A DNA stretch of 64,000 nt. Origin: an uncultured Myxococcales bacterium (GTDB taxonomy: Bacteria; Myxococcota_A; UBA9042; CAIXZC01). A model generated the notes under the pieces. The model ran no database searches. It was not told the origin of the DNA and was given only the letters and a program-made list of their open reading frames with translations. The stretch covers positions 1 to 64,000 of the forward strand of contig CAITUV010000038.1 of assembly GCA_903895725.1 (NCBI GenBank), given 5' to 3'. Positions within the stretch are counted from its first letter, which is position 1, and the number at the start of each line of letters is the position of its first letter. Shown here piece by piece: positions 1 through 7,042 of the stretch. Made by a program: the position numbers and the translations under genes.

Positions 1-207
1 GCACTTGCAGTCCTTTCCCTGACCACAGTTGCAGTCCGGCCCGCACTTGCACTCGCCCTTGCCGGCTCCGCACTTGCAGTCCTTTCCCTGACCACAGCTG
101 CAGTCCGGCCCGCACTTGCACTCGCCCTTGCCGGCTCCGCACTTACAGTCCTTTCCCTGACCACAGTTGCAGTCCGGCCCGCACTTGCACTCGCCGTTTC
201 CCGCCGG
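1..207 (-). repeat. 69-bp tandem repeat encoding 23-residue Cys-rich units
   Basis: Three successive copies with a 69-bp period (about 1-69, 70-138, 139-207) are almost identical, differing at a few positions, for example AAC versus AGC and TGC versus TGT. The third copy diverges at its outer end where the unique part of the protein begins. The array continues beyond the left edge. The near identity at third codon positions indicates recent expansion or homogenisation. Confidence 0.9.
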
Positions 208-462
208 GCATCCCAACCCCTTGGCCTTCCGCTCGGCCACCTGAGCAAAATGAGCCTTGACCGCCTCGGCCTTCTCGGCGTCGAGCGCGGTCACGGTCAT
301 GTTCGCCCCGTCCTGGGTGTTCACGACCTCGATCTGGGTCCCCAGAAGGACCTTCTTCCCCGGGTGCTTCCCTCCATGTCCCCCGCAACGCTCGCCGGCC
401 AGGACGCTGGCCGAGAGCAGGAGAACCGCCACGATTCCAAGCACGATCTGAATTCTTTTCAT
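1..462 (-). CDS. Secreted Cys-rich tandem-repeat protein, metallothionein-like (partial, C-terminus beyond window)
   Basis: Reading leftward from ATG at 462, 154 codons stay open to the window edge, so the protein is incomplete. Residues 1-22 form a signal peptide (MKRIQIVLGIVAVLLLSASV, then LAG). A non-repetitive segment of about 60 residues follows. From about residue 85 the chain becomes a tandem 23-residue repeat with consensus GECKCGPDCNCGQGKDCKCG, then AGK, each unit with six Cys in CxC or CxxxC spacing. An earlier in-frame ATG at 468 exists, but GGAGG at 474-470 is well spaced only for the ATG at 462. The Cys and Lys content resembles metallothioneins and other small metal-chelating proteins, so periplasmic or extracellular metal binding is inferred, not shown. 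It lies just downstream of the Spy/CnrX-like protein and the anti-sigma factor on the same strand, which supports a metal-stress role. Confidence 0.7.
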   Translation of the reverse strand, partial: MKRIQIVLGIVAVLLLSASVLAGERCGGHGGKHPGKKVLLGTQIEVVNTQDGANMTVTALDAEKAEAVKAHFAQVAERKAKGLGCPAGNGECKCGPDCNCGQGKDCKCGAGKGECKCGPDCSCGQGKDCKCGAGKGECKCGPDCNCGQGKDCKC

Positions 463-609
463 CGTCATTCCTCCGATTTCAAGTTGTCCATGTTCCCGCA
501 TCGTTTCAACTTCACGTTGCCGGCACTCGAGCCGGCCTCGCCGGATCCACCGGACCCCCTGTCCCATTGCGGCGCGCACGCATGGGGCCAGGGCGGGCCG
601 GCCAATTCG

Positions 610-1461
610 CTACTCCTCAAGGATTCCCCCAATTGCTCCCCCGCAGGAGCCGGCGCCCCCACCGCAGCCCCCAGAGCCTTCACGACCTCCACCGCCACCT
701 CCGCAGCCGCCACCGCCCAGGCCATCTCCTGCCGCACGACCGCACGGGCAGCCCCCGAGGTCATCTTCCGGAGCGGGCGGCATCCCCGGACCCGGCGGCT
801 CGCCCGGCACGGCCTGAGGTGAACCCGGTCCTCCGGACTCCCCCGGTCCTCCGTGGCCACCATGGCCTCGGTGCTGCCCTCGATGCTGCCCTCCCGGCCC
901 GGGCCCGCCGCCCATGCAGCCGCCGTCACACATGGGGCATCCACACAGGTCGGTTCCGATAAACTCGTCAAACTTCGGCTTCTGGTCGGCATTGAGCCGG
1001 TTGCGCAGGGCGACGAGGTTGTCCACGACGATGTCCTGCACCTGCTTCTGAAGTTCAGCGATCCGTCTGGTGCGCTGTTTCAGCGCCGTGACATCGGGGG
1101 AATCCGTGGCAACCATTTTGAAGAGCTCCCGCCGTTCCTCGCGAACCTGAGCACGAAGGCCCCGGATCGTCTCGGCCATGGCCTTGCGTCCCTCGTGGAA
1201 TTCACTGGCCTGGTCGTCGGTCAATCCGAGGCGATCTTTCAGCTTGCCCGGCCCGGCAGGCGGCGGTCCGCCGGGGCTCGGGGGGAGCGCCCCGGGAGGT
1301 ACCGATTCGGGAAAACCCACCCCCGGTGCCGGCGGCGGCGGGGGAAACCCGAGCATCCGCACCGCAAAGGCCGCGGCAAAACCGACATTGAACAGCACGG
1401 AAAGCCCCAGGGCGAGCACCAGCCATCTCTTGCGGGCAGAGCCCCCATTCTCGGTCATCAT
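610..1461 (-). CDS. Membrane-anchored Spy/CnrX-like periplasmic metal-sensor protein with Gly/Cys-rich tail
   Basis: About 283 residues starting MMTENGG. Residues 11-37 form one membrane segment (WLVLALGLSVLFNVGFAAAF), followed by a Pro-rich linker. Next comes a helical domain (about 75-165) with KLKDRLGLTDDQASEFHEGR and a heptad-like ELFKMVATDSPDVTALKQRT stretch. This fits the Spy/CpxP/ZraP/CnrX heavy-metal-resistance helical hairpin family. The C-terminal third is very unusual: a CGCPMCDGGC cluster, then long Gly, His and Pro-rich stretches ending in many GGGGC repeats, which may be metal ligands. The start ATGATG overlaps the TGA of the anti-sigma gene upstream (ATGATGA), implying coupled translation. 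CnrX-type proteins sense metal and control an anti-sigma partner, which fits this pairing. Family call moderate; metal specificity unknown. Confidence 0.7.
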   Translation of the reverse strand: MMTENGGSARKRWLVLALGLSVLFNVGFAAAFAVRMLGFPPPPPAPGVGFPESVPPGALPPSPGGPPPAGPGKLKDRLGLTDDQASEFHEGRKAMAETIRGLRAQVREERRELFKMVATDSPDVTALKQRTRRIAELQKQVQDIVVDNLVALRNRLNADQKPKFDEFIGTDLCGCPMCDGGCMGGGPGPGGQHRGQHRGHGGHGGPGESGGPGSPQAVPGEPPGPGMPPAPEDDLGGCPCGRAAGDGLGGGGCGGGGGGREGSGGCGGGAGSCGGAIGGILEE

Positions 1462-2015
1462 GGATTCCCCTCCGTCCACTCGTCCTCCAGGAGCATTGCG
1501 AGCTGCGTCTCTTCCGGGGCGGCCTCGAAGACCCCCTCCGGGATCAGGCTGTCGCTCGAGAGTATGGCGCCATCCGGGGACGCGGACGCTGCCTGTGCCG
1601 TCGAACCATCGGCCGTCACGCTCTCGGCCTTGAGCAGGCTTCCGCTGACCTCGTCGGCACCGTTCGAAGAGCCGGCCAGCCCAGCCCCGGCTCCGACGCC
1701 GGCTGCAACGACGACTAGTGCGGCGGCCACGGCCCCGGCACGAGCGGCCAGGGACCACCCGAGCAGCAGTCTGCCCAGTGAGGGCTCAGGCCTCGGTCGC
1801 TTCTCCAGCTCGGCAAGAATCGAATCGACCAGGAGCATCGGCACGGGCGGGACTTCCAGGTCCCGAAGCGCATCACCAGCCTTCCTGAGGTCCTCGGCCT
1901 GGGTACGGCAGGACGTGCAGGCGTCCAGGTGACCTTCGAGTGCAAGCCGCTCCTCCACCCCCATTCTTCCGTCCACCCAGCGGTGCAGGCTCTCTCGTTT
2001 GTCTCGGCAGCTCAT
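1458..2015 (-). CDS. Zinc-finger (zf-HC2) anti-sigma factor, membrane-anchored
   Basis: 185 residues from ATG 2015. GGAGG at 2025-2021 gives a 5-nt spacing; a GTG twelve bases upstream would contain this SD and is rejected. The N-terminus has the ZAS motif H29-x3-C33-x2-C36 (GHLDACTSC) typical of anti-sigma factors. One membrane segment follows around residues 85-112 (ARAGAVAAALVVVAAGVGAG) and then a periplasmic Ser/Ala-rich tail of about 70 residues. Such proteins sequester an ECF sigma factor at the membrane. No sigma gene is next to it: the upstream neighbour is an MFS transporter 82 bp away. The downstream partner is the Spy/CnrX-like protein, overlapped by 4 bp. It may control a sigma factor encoded elsewhere. 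Confidence 0.8.
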   Translation of the reverse strand: MSCRDKRESLHRWVDGRMGVEERLALEGHLDACTSCRTQAEDLRKAGDALRDLEVPPVPMLLVDSILAELEKRPRPEPSLGRLLLGWSLAARAGAVAAALVVVAAGVGAGAGLAGSSNGADEVSGSLLKAESVTADGSTAQAASASPDGAILSSDSLIPEGVFEAAPEETQLAMLLEDEWTEGNP

Positions 2016-2097
2016 GGCAACCTCCACGCCCTCATTAACACAGATGTCGGCGGAAACCCCCGCCGAAAGATCAGGCGGGGCGGGCTATCCCGGTGGA

Positions 2098-3339
2098 TCA
2101 ACCGGGAACCCGGGAATCCCCTTGTGCGGCCGAGGCGGAATCGACGGTCTGGGAGAACCCAGCGGAGACGGCAGGCTCTGCGGCCGGACGGGAGAGGAGC
2201 ACGGGAGCCGCAAGCCCGACGGTCACGAGCCCGCTGCCCCAGAGCGGGACTTCATAGCCCACGCTGGCCCCCAATGTGCCGTAGATGATCGAGCCGATCA
2301 CCATTCCGGCCATAGTCATCATGTTGACCACGCCGAAGTTCCCTCCCATGCGCTCCAGAGAGAAGATCCGGAAGATCCCCACGTAGAACACCATGAACAT
2401 CGCGCCGTCGCCGCAGCCGTGGAGCACGCGGAAGGCGCACGAGACGGGAACGCTGTCGACCACCATGCCGATGTGACCCGCGCCCGAGGCGATGAGCCCG
2501 AAGGCAAAAACCGCCTGCCCGTCCGCGTGGCGGCGGAGGGGGAATCCAAGGGTCAGGGCAGTCACCAGGATCGCGACGAACTCGCTGGACATGTACCAGC
2601 CCATCTGCGTCATCGACAGCCCCAGGTTGTCCTGGAGGAAGAGCGAGTAGCAGGTGAACTCCGCCCCCCAGTGCGTGGCAAACAGCACGAGCCAGAGGCA
2701 GAACAGGAGCACCCGGGGACGCGCATAGTCCGCCTTGTAATCGACCAGTCGCGCTCGGGACAGCGGGGTCGGCTGCAGCCTCGACGTGAGCGGCAGCAGT
2801 GCCGCACAGGCCGCGGCCGCCAGCAGGAAGGCCGGCACATAGTCCAGAGTGGCCAGGACGTAACCCGCCACCACGGCCCCGACGGCCAATCCGAGAAACC
2901 GAGCGGCCTGGAAGGACCCGATCTGCCCCGGCATCCGGTCCCCGGTTCCCCTCTTGAGAACCTGAACGTCGAGGCTGAGCTTGAACACGGCCGAAGCCAA
3001 CATCCCGATGAAGAAGACGGCCAGCACCGGCACGAAGCTGTCGACGACGGCCATGAGAGCCAGCCCCACGCTCTGACCGATGAGGGCCAGTGCCACCAGG
3101 GTTCGACTCGTGATACGGTCGTTGCTGACCCCGGTCGGAATCGCGGCAAGCAGCCCGGTTACGGCCTGAACGGCAAACAGAACACCGATCTGAGTCCCGC
3201 TGAACCCCAGCTCGTTTCGGAAATACAGCGTGAAGTAGAAGCTCCCCACGGATGTGACCACCGAGAACAGCGAAGCAAGAAGCAGCGCTGGCCATCCGGC
3301 ATGACGGACATCCGAGGGCAGCGGAACATGTTCACCCAC
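2098..3339 (-). CDS. Major facilitator superfamily (MFS) transporter
   Basis: 413 residues, about 12 hydrophobic segments, the usual MFS length. The N-terminal half has LYFRNELGFSGTQIGVLFAV and a DRITSRT loop between segments 2 and 3, the MFS signature position. The second half begins after the charged cytoplasmic loop near residues 190-205 (RLVDYKADYARPR). The start is GTG at 3339 with GGAGG at 3351-3347; no better ATG is present near the first membrane segment. The C-terminal tail of about 30 residues is hydrophilic. Substrate cannot be told from sequence. It precedes the anti-sigma gene on the same strand with an 82-bp gap, so co-transcription is possible but unproven. The 121 bp between this gene and the next upstream gene hold nothing recognisable. 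Confidence 0.85.
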   Translation of the reverse strand: MGEHVPLPSDVRHAGWPALLLASLFSVVTSVGSFYFTLYFRNELGFSGTQIGVLFAVQAVTGLLAAIPTGVSNDRITSRTLVALALIGQSVGLALMAVVDSFVPVLAVFFIGMLASAVFKLSLDVQVLKRGTGDRMPGQIGSFQAARFLGLAVGAVVAGYVLATLDYVPAFLLAAAACAALLPLTSRLQPTPLSRARLVDYKADYARPRVLLFCLWLVLFATHWGAEFTCYSLFLQDNLGLSMTQMGWYMSSEFVAILVTALTLGFPLRRHADGQAVFAFGLIASGAGHIGMVVDSVPVSCAFRVLHGCGDGAMFMVFYVGIFRIFSLERMGGNFGVVNMMTMAGMVIGSIIYGTLGASVGYEVPLWGSGLVTVGLAAPVLLSRPAAEPAVSAGFSQTVDSASAAQGDSRVPG

Positions 3340-3460
3340 GCCCCGCCCTCCGCCATCGTCGCCGGTACCATGCCGGCGAATGGCGGAAAGGTACTCCCTG
3401 CCAAGCCCAAGTCAAGATCATCCCCCGGTGCGGACAGCGCCGTCCCTTCTCGTGCGGGGC

Positions 3461-5029
3461 TCAGTCCCTGCGGAACAGCTGCTCCAGCTTCTTCAACGCC
3501 TCGGCCTTGCCCCTGGGGGAGCGGGCCGAGCCTCCCGGATCGGCGTGACGCAGGGAGAAGCCCACACGTTTTCGGATCAGATCCACCTCCACCACGCGCG
3601 CACGGACTCGCTGGCCGATGGCCACGATTTCGGCCGGGCTCGAGATGCGCCGGTCCGAAAGCTGCGATAGATGGATGAGCCCCTCGATATCCAGTCCGAA
3701 GGTCACGAACGCACCGAACGAGGCCAGATTGGTGACCTGGACCTCGAGCAGCATGCCCACCCGCAGGTCCGCCAGGGAACGGATGAGGGGATTGAGGCGA
3801 GATGCAGGGCCAGCTTGGAGGGGGGAGGTCGGTGCCGAATGCCCGCCGGCCGCAGCGGCTTTCCGTTCGAGCTGCACCTGTGTCAGCACGTCGGAAAGGC
3901 GCTCCCGCAGCGGTGCCTCGTCGAGATCGTGCTGGTACTCGGCCAGCCCGATCTCGAGCGGGTCGACTGCGCCCCACTCCTCCAGGGGATGCAGGGCCCT
4001 CCGGCCCAGGATGAGGGCGGAAAGCTGCTCCCGTGGGAAGCTCGAGGCCTCCAAAGCCGACCTTGCCGCCGACAGGCCGGCCGGGCGCACGGGCAGTGTT
4101 CCGGTGCCGAGAAGCCGGCTCGCGGCGGCAAGTCGAGGAGCATCGACGGCCCCGGAGGGAACCACCCACAGACGGACCTTCCGTTCCGAGATCCAGCGCT
4201 GAAAAGGCATCTCCCAGCCTCGGTCGGCCGGGAAGCTGCGGGAAGTCTCCACCGTGCCGTCCCCGGCGATCACGACTGCCCCCAGGGGCTGGCGCACGGC
4301 TCCGACGAAGAGGGCACCGAGCCGGGGCTCACGGACCGGGGGCTGGGTCAACAGACCCCGGTACGCCGCCGCGGCCAGGGCGGAGGCTTCGTCCAACGCC
4401 CGTTCGTCCAGTGCCCGCTTCACCGCCGCGGGCAGGGCCGACGAGTAGGCATAGACCATGGGTTCCCGGTACCGGGCCTCCCTCGCTTCGATCTGCGCCT
4501 GGAGCCTGTCGGCCGACAGGCCGGGCTCCACTCGCAGGTGTCCTGCCCGCTCCTGCCTGCGCCAGGCGAGCCATCGCTGCGACGGAAGCTCGGCGACTGC
4601 CAGCTCGCCAGACAAGGCCAGAGCGTCGTCCGGAGCGGATGGTAGGGGGGTCGCCCGCACGTGGCCCTCCTTCAGGGCAAGTGCCAGCAACGCCGCTGCA
4701 CAATCCGCCAGCGCAGCATGCGCCAGACCGGGAAGCGCTGCCGCCACGGTCTCGCCCAGCTCCAGGCCGGCCATCGAGCGGCAGGCCCAGGCGGCCTCAT
4801 GGTCCAGCGGACTCGAAAGCACCTTCGAGCGAAATGAGCGGAAAGCCCGGAAGCGTCCGACCAGCTCACCGAGCAACGACACGGGCGGACTCCCAAGCTC
4901 CATGATGTTCCGGGCCAGGTGACGCAGCGACGGCTCCTGCTCGAGGAGCGCCTCGAGCCGGCGCATCCGCTCCCCATCGAACCCGGCAGGTACTTCGCCG
5001 AGCCAGTCCGCAAACGTCATCCCCTTCAT
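3461..5029 (-). CDS. Degenerate Tex-like S1 RNA-binding protein
   Basis: 522 residues. The last third holds a clear S1 domain (about 420-490): LRVGMLLEVQVTNLASFGAF, then GLIHLSQLSD and a basic KRVGFSLR end. Before it, LGRRALHPLEEWGAVDPLEI with GLAEYQHDLDE closely parallels the Tex transcription accessory protein signature around its IGVGQYQHDV motif. A poorly conserved central part (about 230-340) would correspond to the YqgF-like nuclease fold of Tex. Tex proteins are about 750-780 residues. Here the region between the QYQHD motif and the S1 domain is only some 50 residues, so the helix-hairpin-helix domains appear to be missing and the N-terminus is shortened. RNA or nucleic-acid binding is likely; full Tex function is doubtful. 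It starts 4 bp after the rhomboid-like gene stops, so the two form an operon. Confidence 0.7.
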   Translation of the reverse strand: MKGMTFADWLGEVPAGFDGERMRRLEALLEQEPSLRHLARNIMELGSPPVSLLGELVGRFRAFRSFRSKVLSSPLDHEAAWACRSMAGLELGETVAAALPGLAHAALADCAAALLALALKEGHVRATPLPSAPDDALALSGELAVAELPSQRWLAWRRQERAGHLRVEPGLSADRLQAQIEAREARYREPMVYAYSSALPAAVKRALDERALDEASALAAAAYRGLLTQPPVREPRLGALFVGAVRQPLGAVVIAGDGTVETSRSFPADRGWEMPFQRWISERKVRLWVVPSGAVDAPRLAAASRLLGTGTLPVRPAGLSAARSALEASSFPREQLSALILGRRALHPLEEWGAVDPLEIGLAEYQHDLDEAPLRERLSDVLTQVQLERKAAAAGGHSAPTSPLQAGPASRLNPLIRSLADLRVGMLLEVQVTNLASFGAFVTFGLDIEGLIHLSQLSDRRISSPAEIVAIGQRVRARVVEVDLIRKRVGFSLRHADPGGSARSPRGKAEALKKLEQLFRRD

Positions 5030-5033
5030 CGAC

Positions 5034-6155
5034 CTACTCGCCCCGCTCCCCGTCGCCGTCGGCAGGCGTCCCGTCGCCGGCCGCTTGCGTCCCGTCGCCG
5101 GTCAGCAGCGTCCCCTCGGCAGCCACCAGCTCGTCAAGCCGATCGCGGACCGGCCACCAGCGCATGTCCTTCAGCATCTCCGCCTGCGACATGGCGTAGA
5201 TGCAGGCAATCACAAGCAAAGTCAGGTCCAGGACGATGCCCAGCCAGTTTCCTGCAGAAAGCCAGGCATTGCTTTCTCCAGCCAGCAGGGCCAGCCGGTC
5301 CGAGAGCCGCAAGGCAAAGGCCACGGCCACGAAAGTGGCGACCGCCCCGACCCGACCGCAGTCCATTTCCTTCGCCGGCAGCAGGAAGATCCCGGTGAGC
5401 AACGCGACCCCGGTTGCAGTCAGCACCGGGATGTGGGATTTCAGAGGCGCGGCGAACAGCACCGGGGGAAACCCCTGGCTCAGAAGGCCCATCTCGTCCA
5501 GGGTCAGGAGGCCGTCGGAGCCGTGCTCCAGACCTCCCGGCACGAGGCGGGGGACGAGGGCAAGCACCACGAGCCCGGCCATGAGCCGTGAGGGAATCAC
5601 GGTCTCCCGGACCCGCCCGGTCGGAGATCTCCACATGGCCACCACCACGGCCCCGGCCACGCCGTACCAGAGGCCGACGACCCCTCCTCCGGTCAGCAGG
5701 ACCGAGGCCGCGCCCCCGGCCATTCCCGCCAGGAGCACCGGCAGCCCAACCCTCCACGCCCCATCCCGCCACCCGAGCGGAACTGAGAAGCTCAGCAGCA
5801 ACAACAGATTGAGGCACAGCACCGCACCGTTCGGCTGGAGGAACAGGTGGGTGAGCCAGCGCCACGGCTCCACCGCAAGCGCACCCGCCCAGAGCACCCA
5901 GGACCCCAGGGCCTCGGGATCCGGACCGAGGCCCCTTCCGGCGACAGCAACCTGCGTGGCAAGTGCCGCCAGGACCAGAAGCACCGGAAGCAGCGCCCCC
6001 CCGTAGCATCGGGATGAGGTGGCGGACAGCACCGATGCGACGAGCTCGTCGAACCTCCCCTGCGCCAGCTCATACCGGGTTCCGTTCTTCGTAACGTGCA
6101 CCATGCCCTCCCCCTCCCGGAAACCGGCAGCCCCCCCGTGATTGCTCGTTTCCAT
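5034..6155 (-). CDS. Rhomboid-like polytopic membrane protein without catalytic Ser (pseudoprotease)
   Basis: 373 residues. After an N-terminal cytoplasmic stretch of about 45 residues come some eight hydrophobic segments. The block PWRWLTHLFLQPNGAVLCLN followed by LLLLLSFSVPLGWRDG aligns by eye with the rhomboid L1/TM2 region. The position where rhomboid proteases carry GxSG reads GVVGLWYGVAG, with no Ser, and no obvious partner His-Gly pair is present, so proteolysis is unlikely. The C-terminus is hydrophilic with GDGT-like repeats (LLTGDGTQAAGDGTPADGDG). Start at 6155 has GGAGG seven bases upstream; an internal ATG at 6104 also has a purine-rich site and could be used. A divergent gene lies upstream; the Tex-like gene follows in the same operon. 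Confidence 0.65.
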   Translation of the reverse strand: METSNHGGAAGFREGEGMVHVTKNGTRYELAQGRFDELVASVLSATSSRCYGGALLPVLLVLAALATQVAVAGRGLGPDPEALGSWVLWAGALAVEPWRWLTHLFLQPNGAVLCLNLLLLLSFSVPLGWRDGAWRVGLPVLLAGMAGGAASVLLTGGGVVGLWYGVAGAVVVAMWRSPTGRVRETVIPSRLMAGLVVLALVPRLVPGGLEHGSDGLLTLDEMGLLSQGFPPVLFAAPLKSHIPVLTATGVALLTGIFLLPAKEMDCGRVGAVATFVAVAFALRLSDRLALLAGESNAWLSAGNWLGIVLDLTLLVIACIYAMSQAEMLKDMRWWPVRDRLDELVAAEGTLLTGDGTQAAGDGTPADGDGERGE

Positions 6156-6185
6156 GCGTGTCCTCCACGGCCCGTCCGCTCAACG

Positions 6186-6214
6186 GTTCTAGCACGGCCG
6201 CAGCCGTCTGTCAC
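6186..6214 (-). promoter_or_regulatory. Candidate promoter for rhomboid/Tex-like operon
   Basis: On the minus strand GTGACA (6214-6209), 17-bp spacer, TAGAAC (6191-6186), 31 bp before the start codon at 6155. Same arrangement as other candidates in this window. Confidence 0.4.
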
Positions 6215-6237
6215 GGCCGGCAGGTCAGGTCCCCGCC

Positions 6238-6266
6238 TTGACGGCCGAGGGGCGGTAGGCTACGGT
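6238..6266 (+). promoter_or_regulatory. Candidate promoter for lysE-family gene
   Basis: TTGACG (6238-6243), 17-bp spacer, TACGGT (6261-6266). The -35 is good, the -10 weak. It lies 78 bp before the start at 6344. Confidence 0.3.
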
Positions 6267-6343
6267 CGAGAACGCGGAATGCAGCCAACCCCGGATTTCC
6301 AGTGACCGGCGAGCGCTGTGCATTCGGGACGGAGAACGGAATC

Positions 6344-6976
6344 ATGCTCCTGGCGCTCCTGGTAGGAATCGTCTTCGGGTTCTTCGGTGCCATGCCCCTG
6401 GCCGGCCCGGTCGCGCTCGTCGTGTTCTCTCGGGGAATGGAAGGCCGGTTCCGGGCGGGCATGTTCACAGCGCTGGGGGCATCGGCTGCCGAATTCCTTT
6501 ACGCGTTGCTGGCGTTCTGGGGATTTGCAACGTTCCTGGCCCGGATTGCGTGGGTTCTGCCGGCCTCCAAGGCAGCCGCTGCCATCGTGCTCACCTTCCT
6601 GGGAATCGCATTCATCCGGCGCAAGGCCGATGAAGCCGTCGAGGCACGCCCCGAAGGACGGAGGCGACATGCGCTCGCACTCGGCTTCCTGCTGACAGCG
6701 CTCAATCCGACCCTGATTGCCACGTGGTCTGCGGCAACGACGACGCTCTACTCGACCGAGCTGGTGGAGTTCGATCCGAACCACGCCTGGCCCTTCGCTG
6801 CCGGCGTGTTCGGCGGCGACATGCTCTGGTACTGGCTCATGCTGGTGCTCACCCGGCGAAACCGGAGCAAGGTCCGGCCGCGAGCGCTCGCGTTGTTGCT
6901 CCAGGCCATGGGCCTCGGCCTGCTGGCTCTGGCCGCGTGGTTCGCTGTGGCCTTCATCCGGATGCTGGCCGCCTGA
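6344..6976 (+). CDS. LysE/RhtB-family amino-acid exporter
   Basis: 210 residues with about six hydrophobic segments, the usual LysE/RhtB size. The first segment contains GFFGAMPLAGPVALVVFSRG, matching the family's N-terminal signature G-x-x-x-P-G-P. LTALNPTLIATWSA matches the conserved LNP motif in the middle of the protein, and the last segment is VFGGDMLWYWLMLVL onward. An upstream in-frame GTG at 6302 would add 14 hydrophilic residues and has no SD; ATG 6344 has GGAGA at 6331-6335, so it is preferred. Substrate unknown. It is transcribed divergently from the rhomboid-like operon and convergently with the leucine-rich-repeat gene, from which it is separated by 66 bp that include a duplicated GGCCGATCC. 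Confidence 0.8.
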   Translation: MLLALLVGIVFGFFGAMPLAGPVALVVFSRGMEGRFRAGMFTALGASAAEFLYALLAFWGFATFLARIAWVLPASKAAAAIVLTFLGIAFIRRKADEAVEARPEGRRRHALALGFLLTALNPTLIATWSAATTTLYSTELVEFDPNHAWPFAAGVFGGDMLWYWLMLVLTRRNRSKVRPRALALLLQAMGLGLLALAAWFAVAFIRMLAA

Positions 6977-7042
6977 CGTGGGGGCAAAGGCCGATCCGTA
7001 GGGCCCCTCCCGCGTGGTCGGGGCTGTGTGGGGGGGCCGATC

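Noticed and set aside
1..207. CRISPR array from the regular 69-bp repeats
   Set aside because: Whole period is repeated without unique spacers, and it translates into a regular Cys-rich protein repeat.
6987..7042. Convergent terminator between LysE and LRR genes
   Set aside because: A GC-rich imperfect hairpin (GGCCCC with GGGGCC) and a duplicated GGCCGATCC are present, but no stable perfect stem or T-run; too weak to list.
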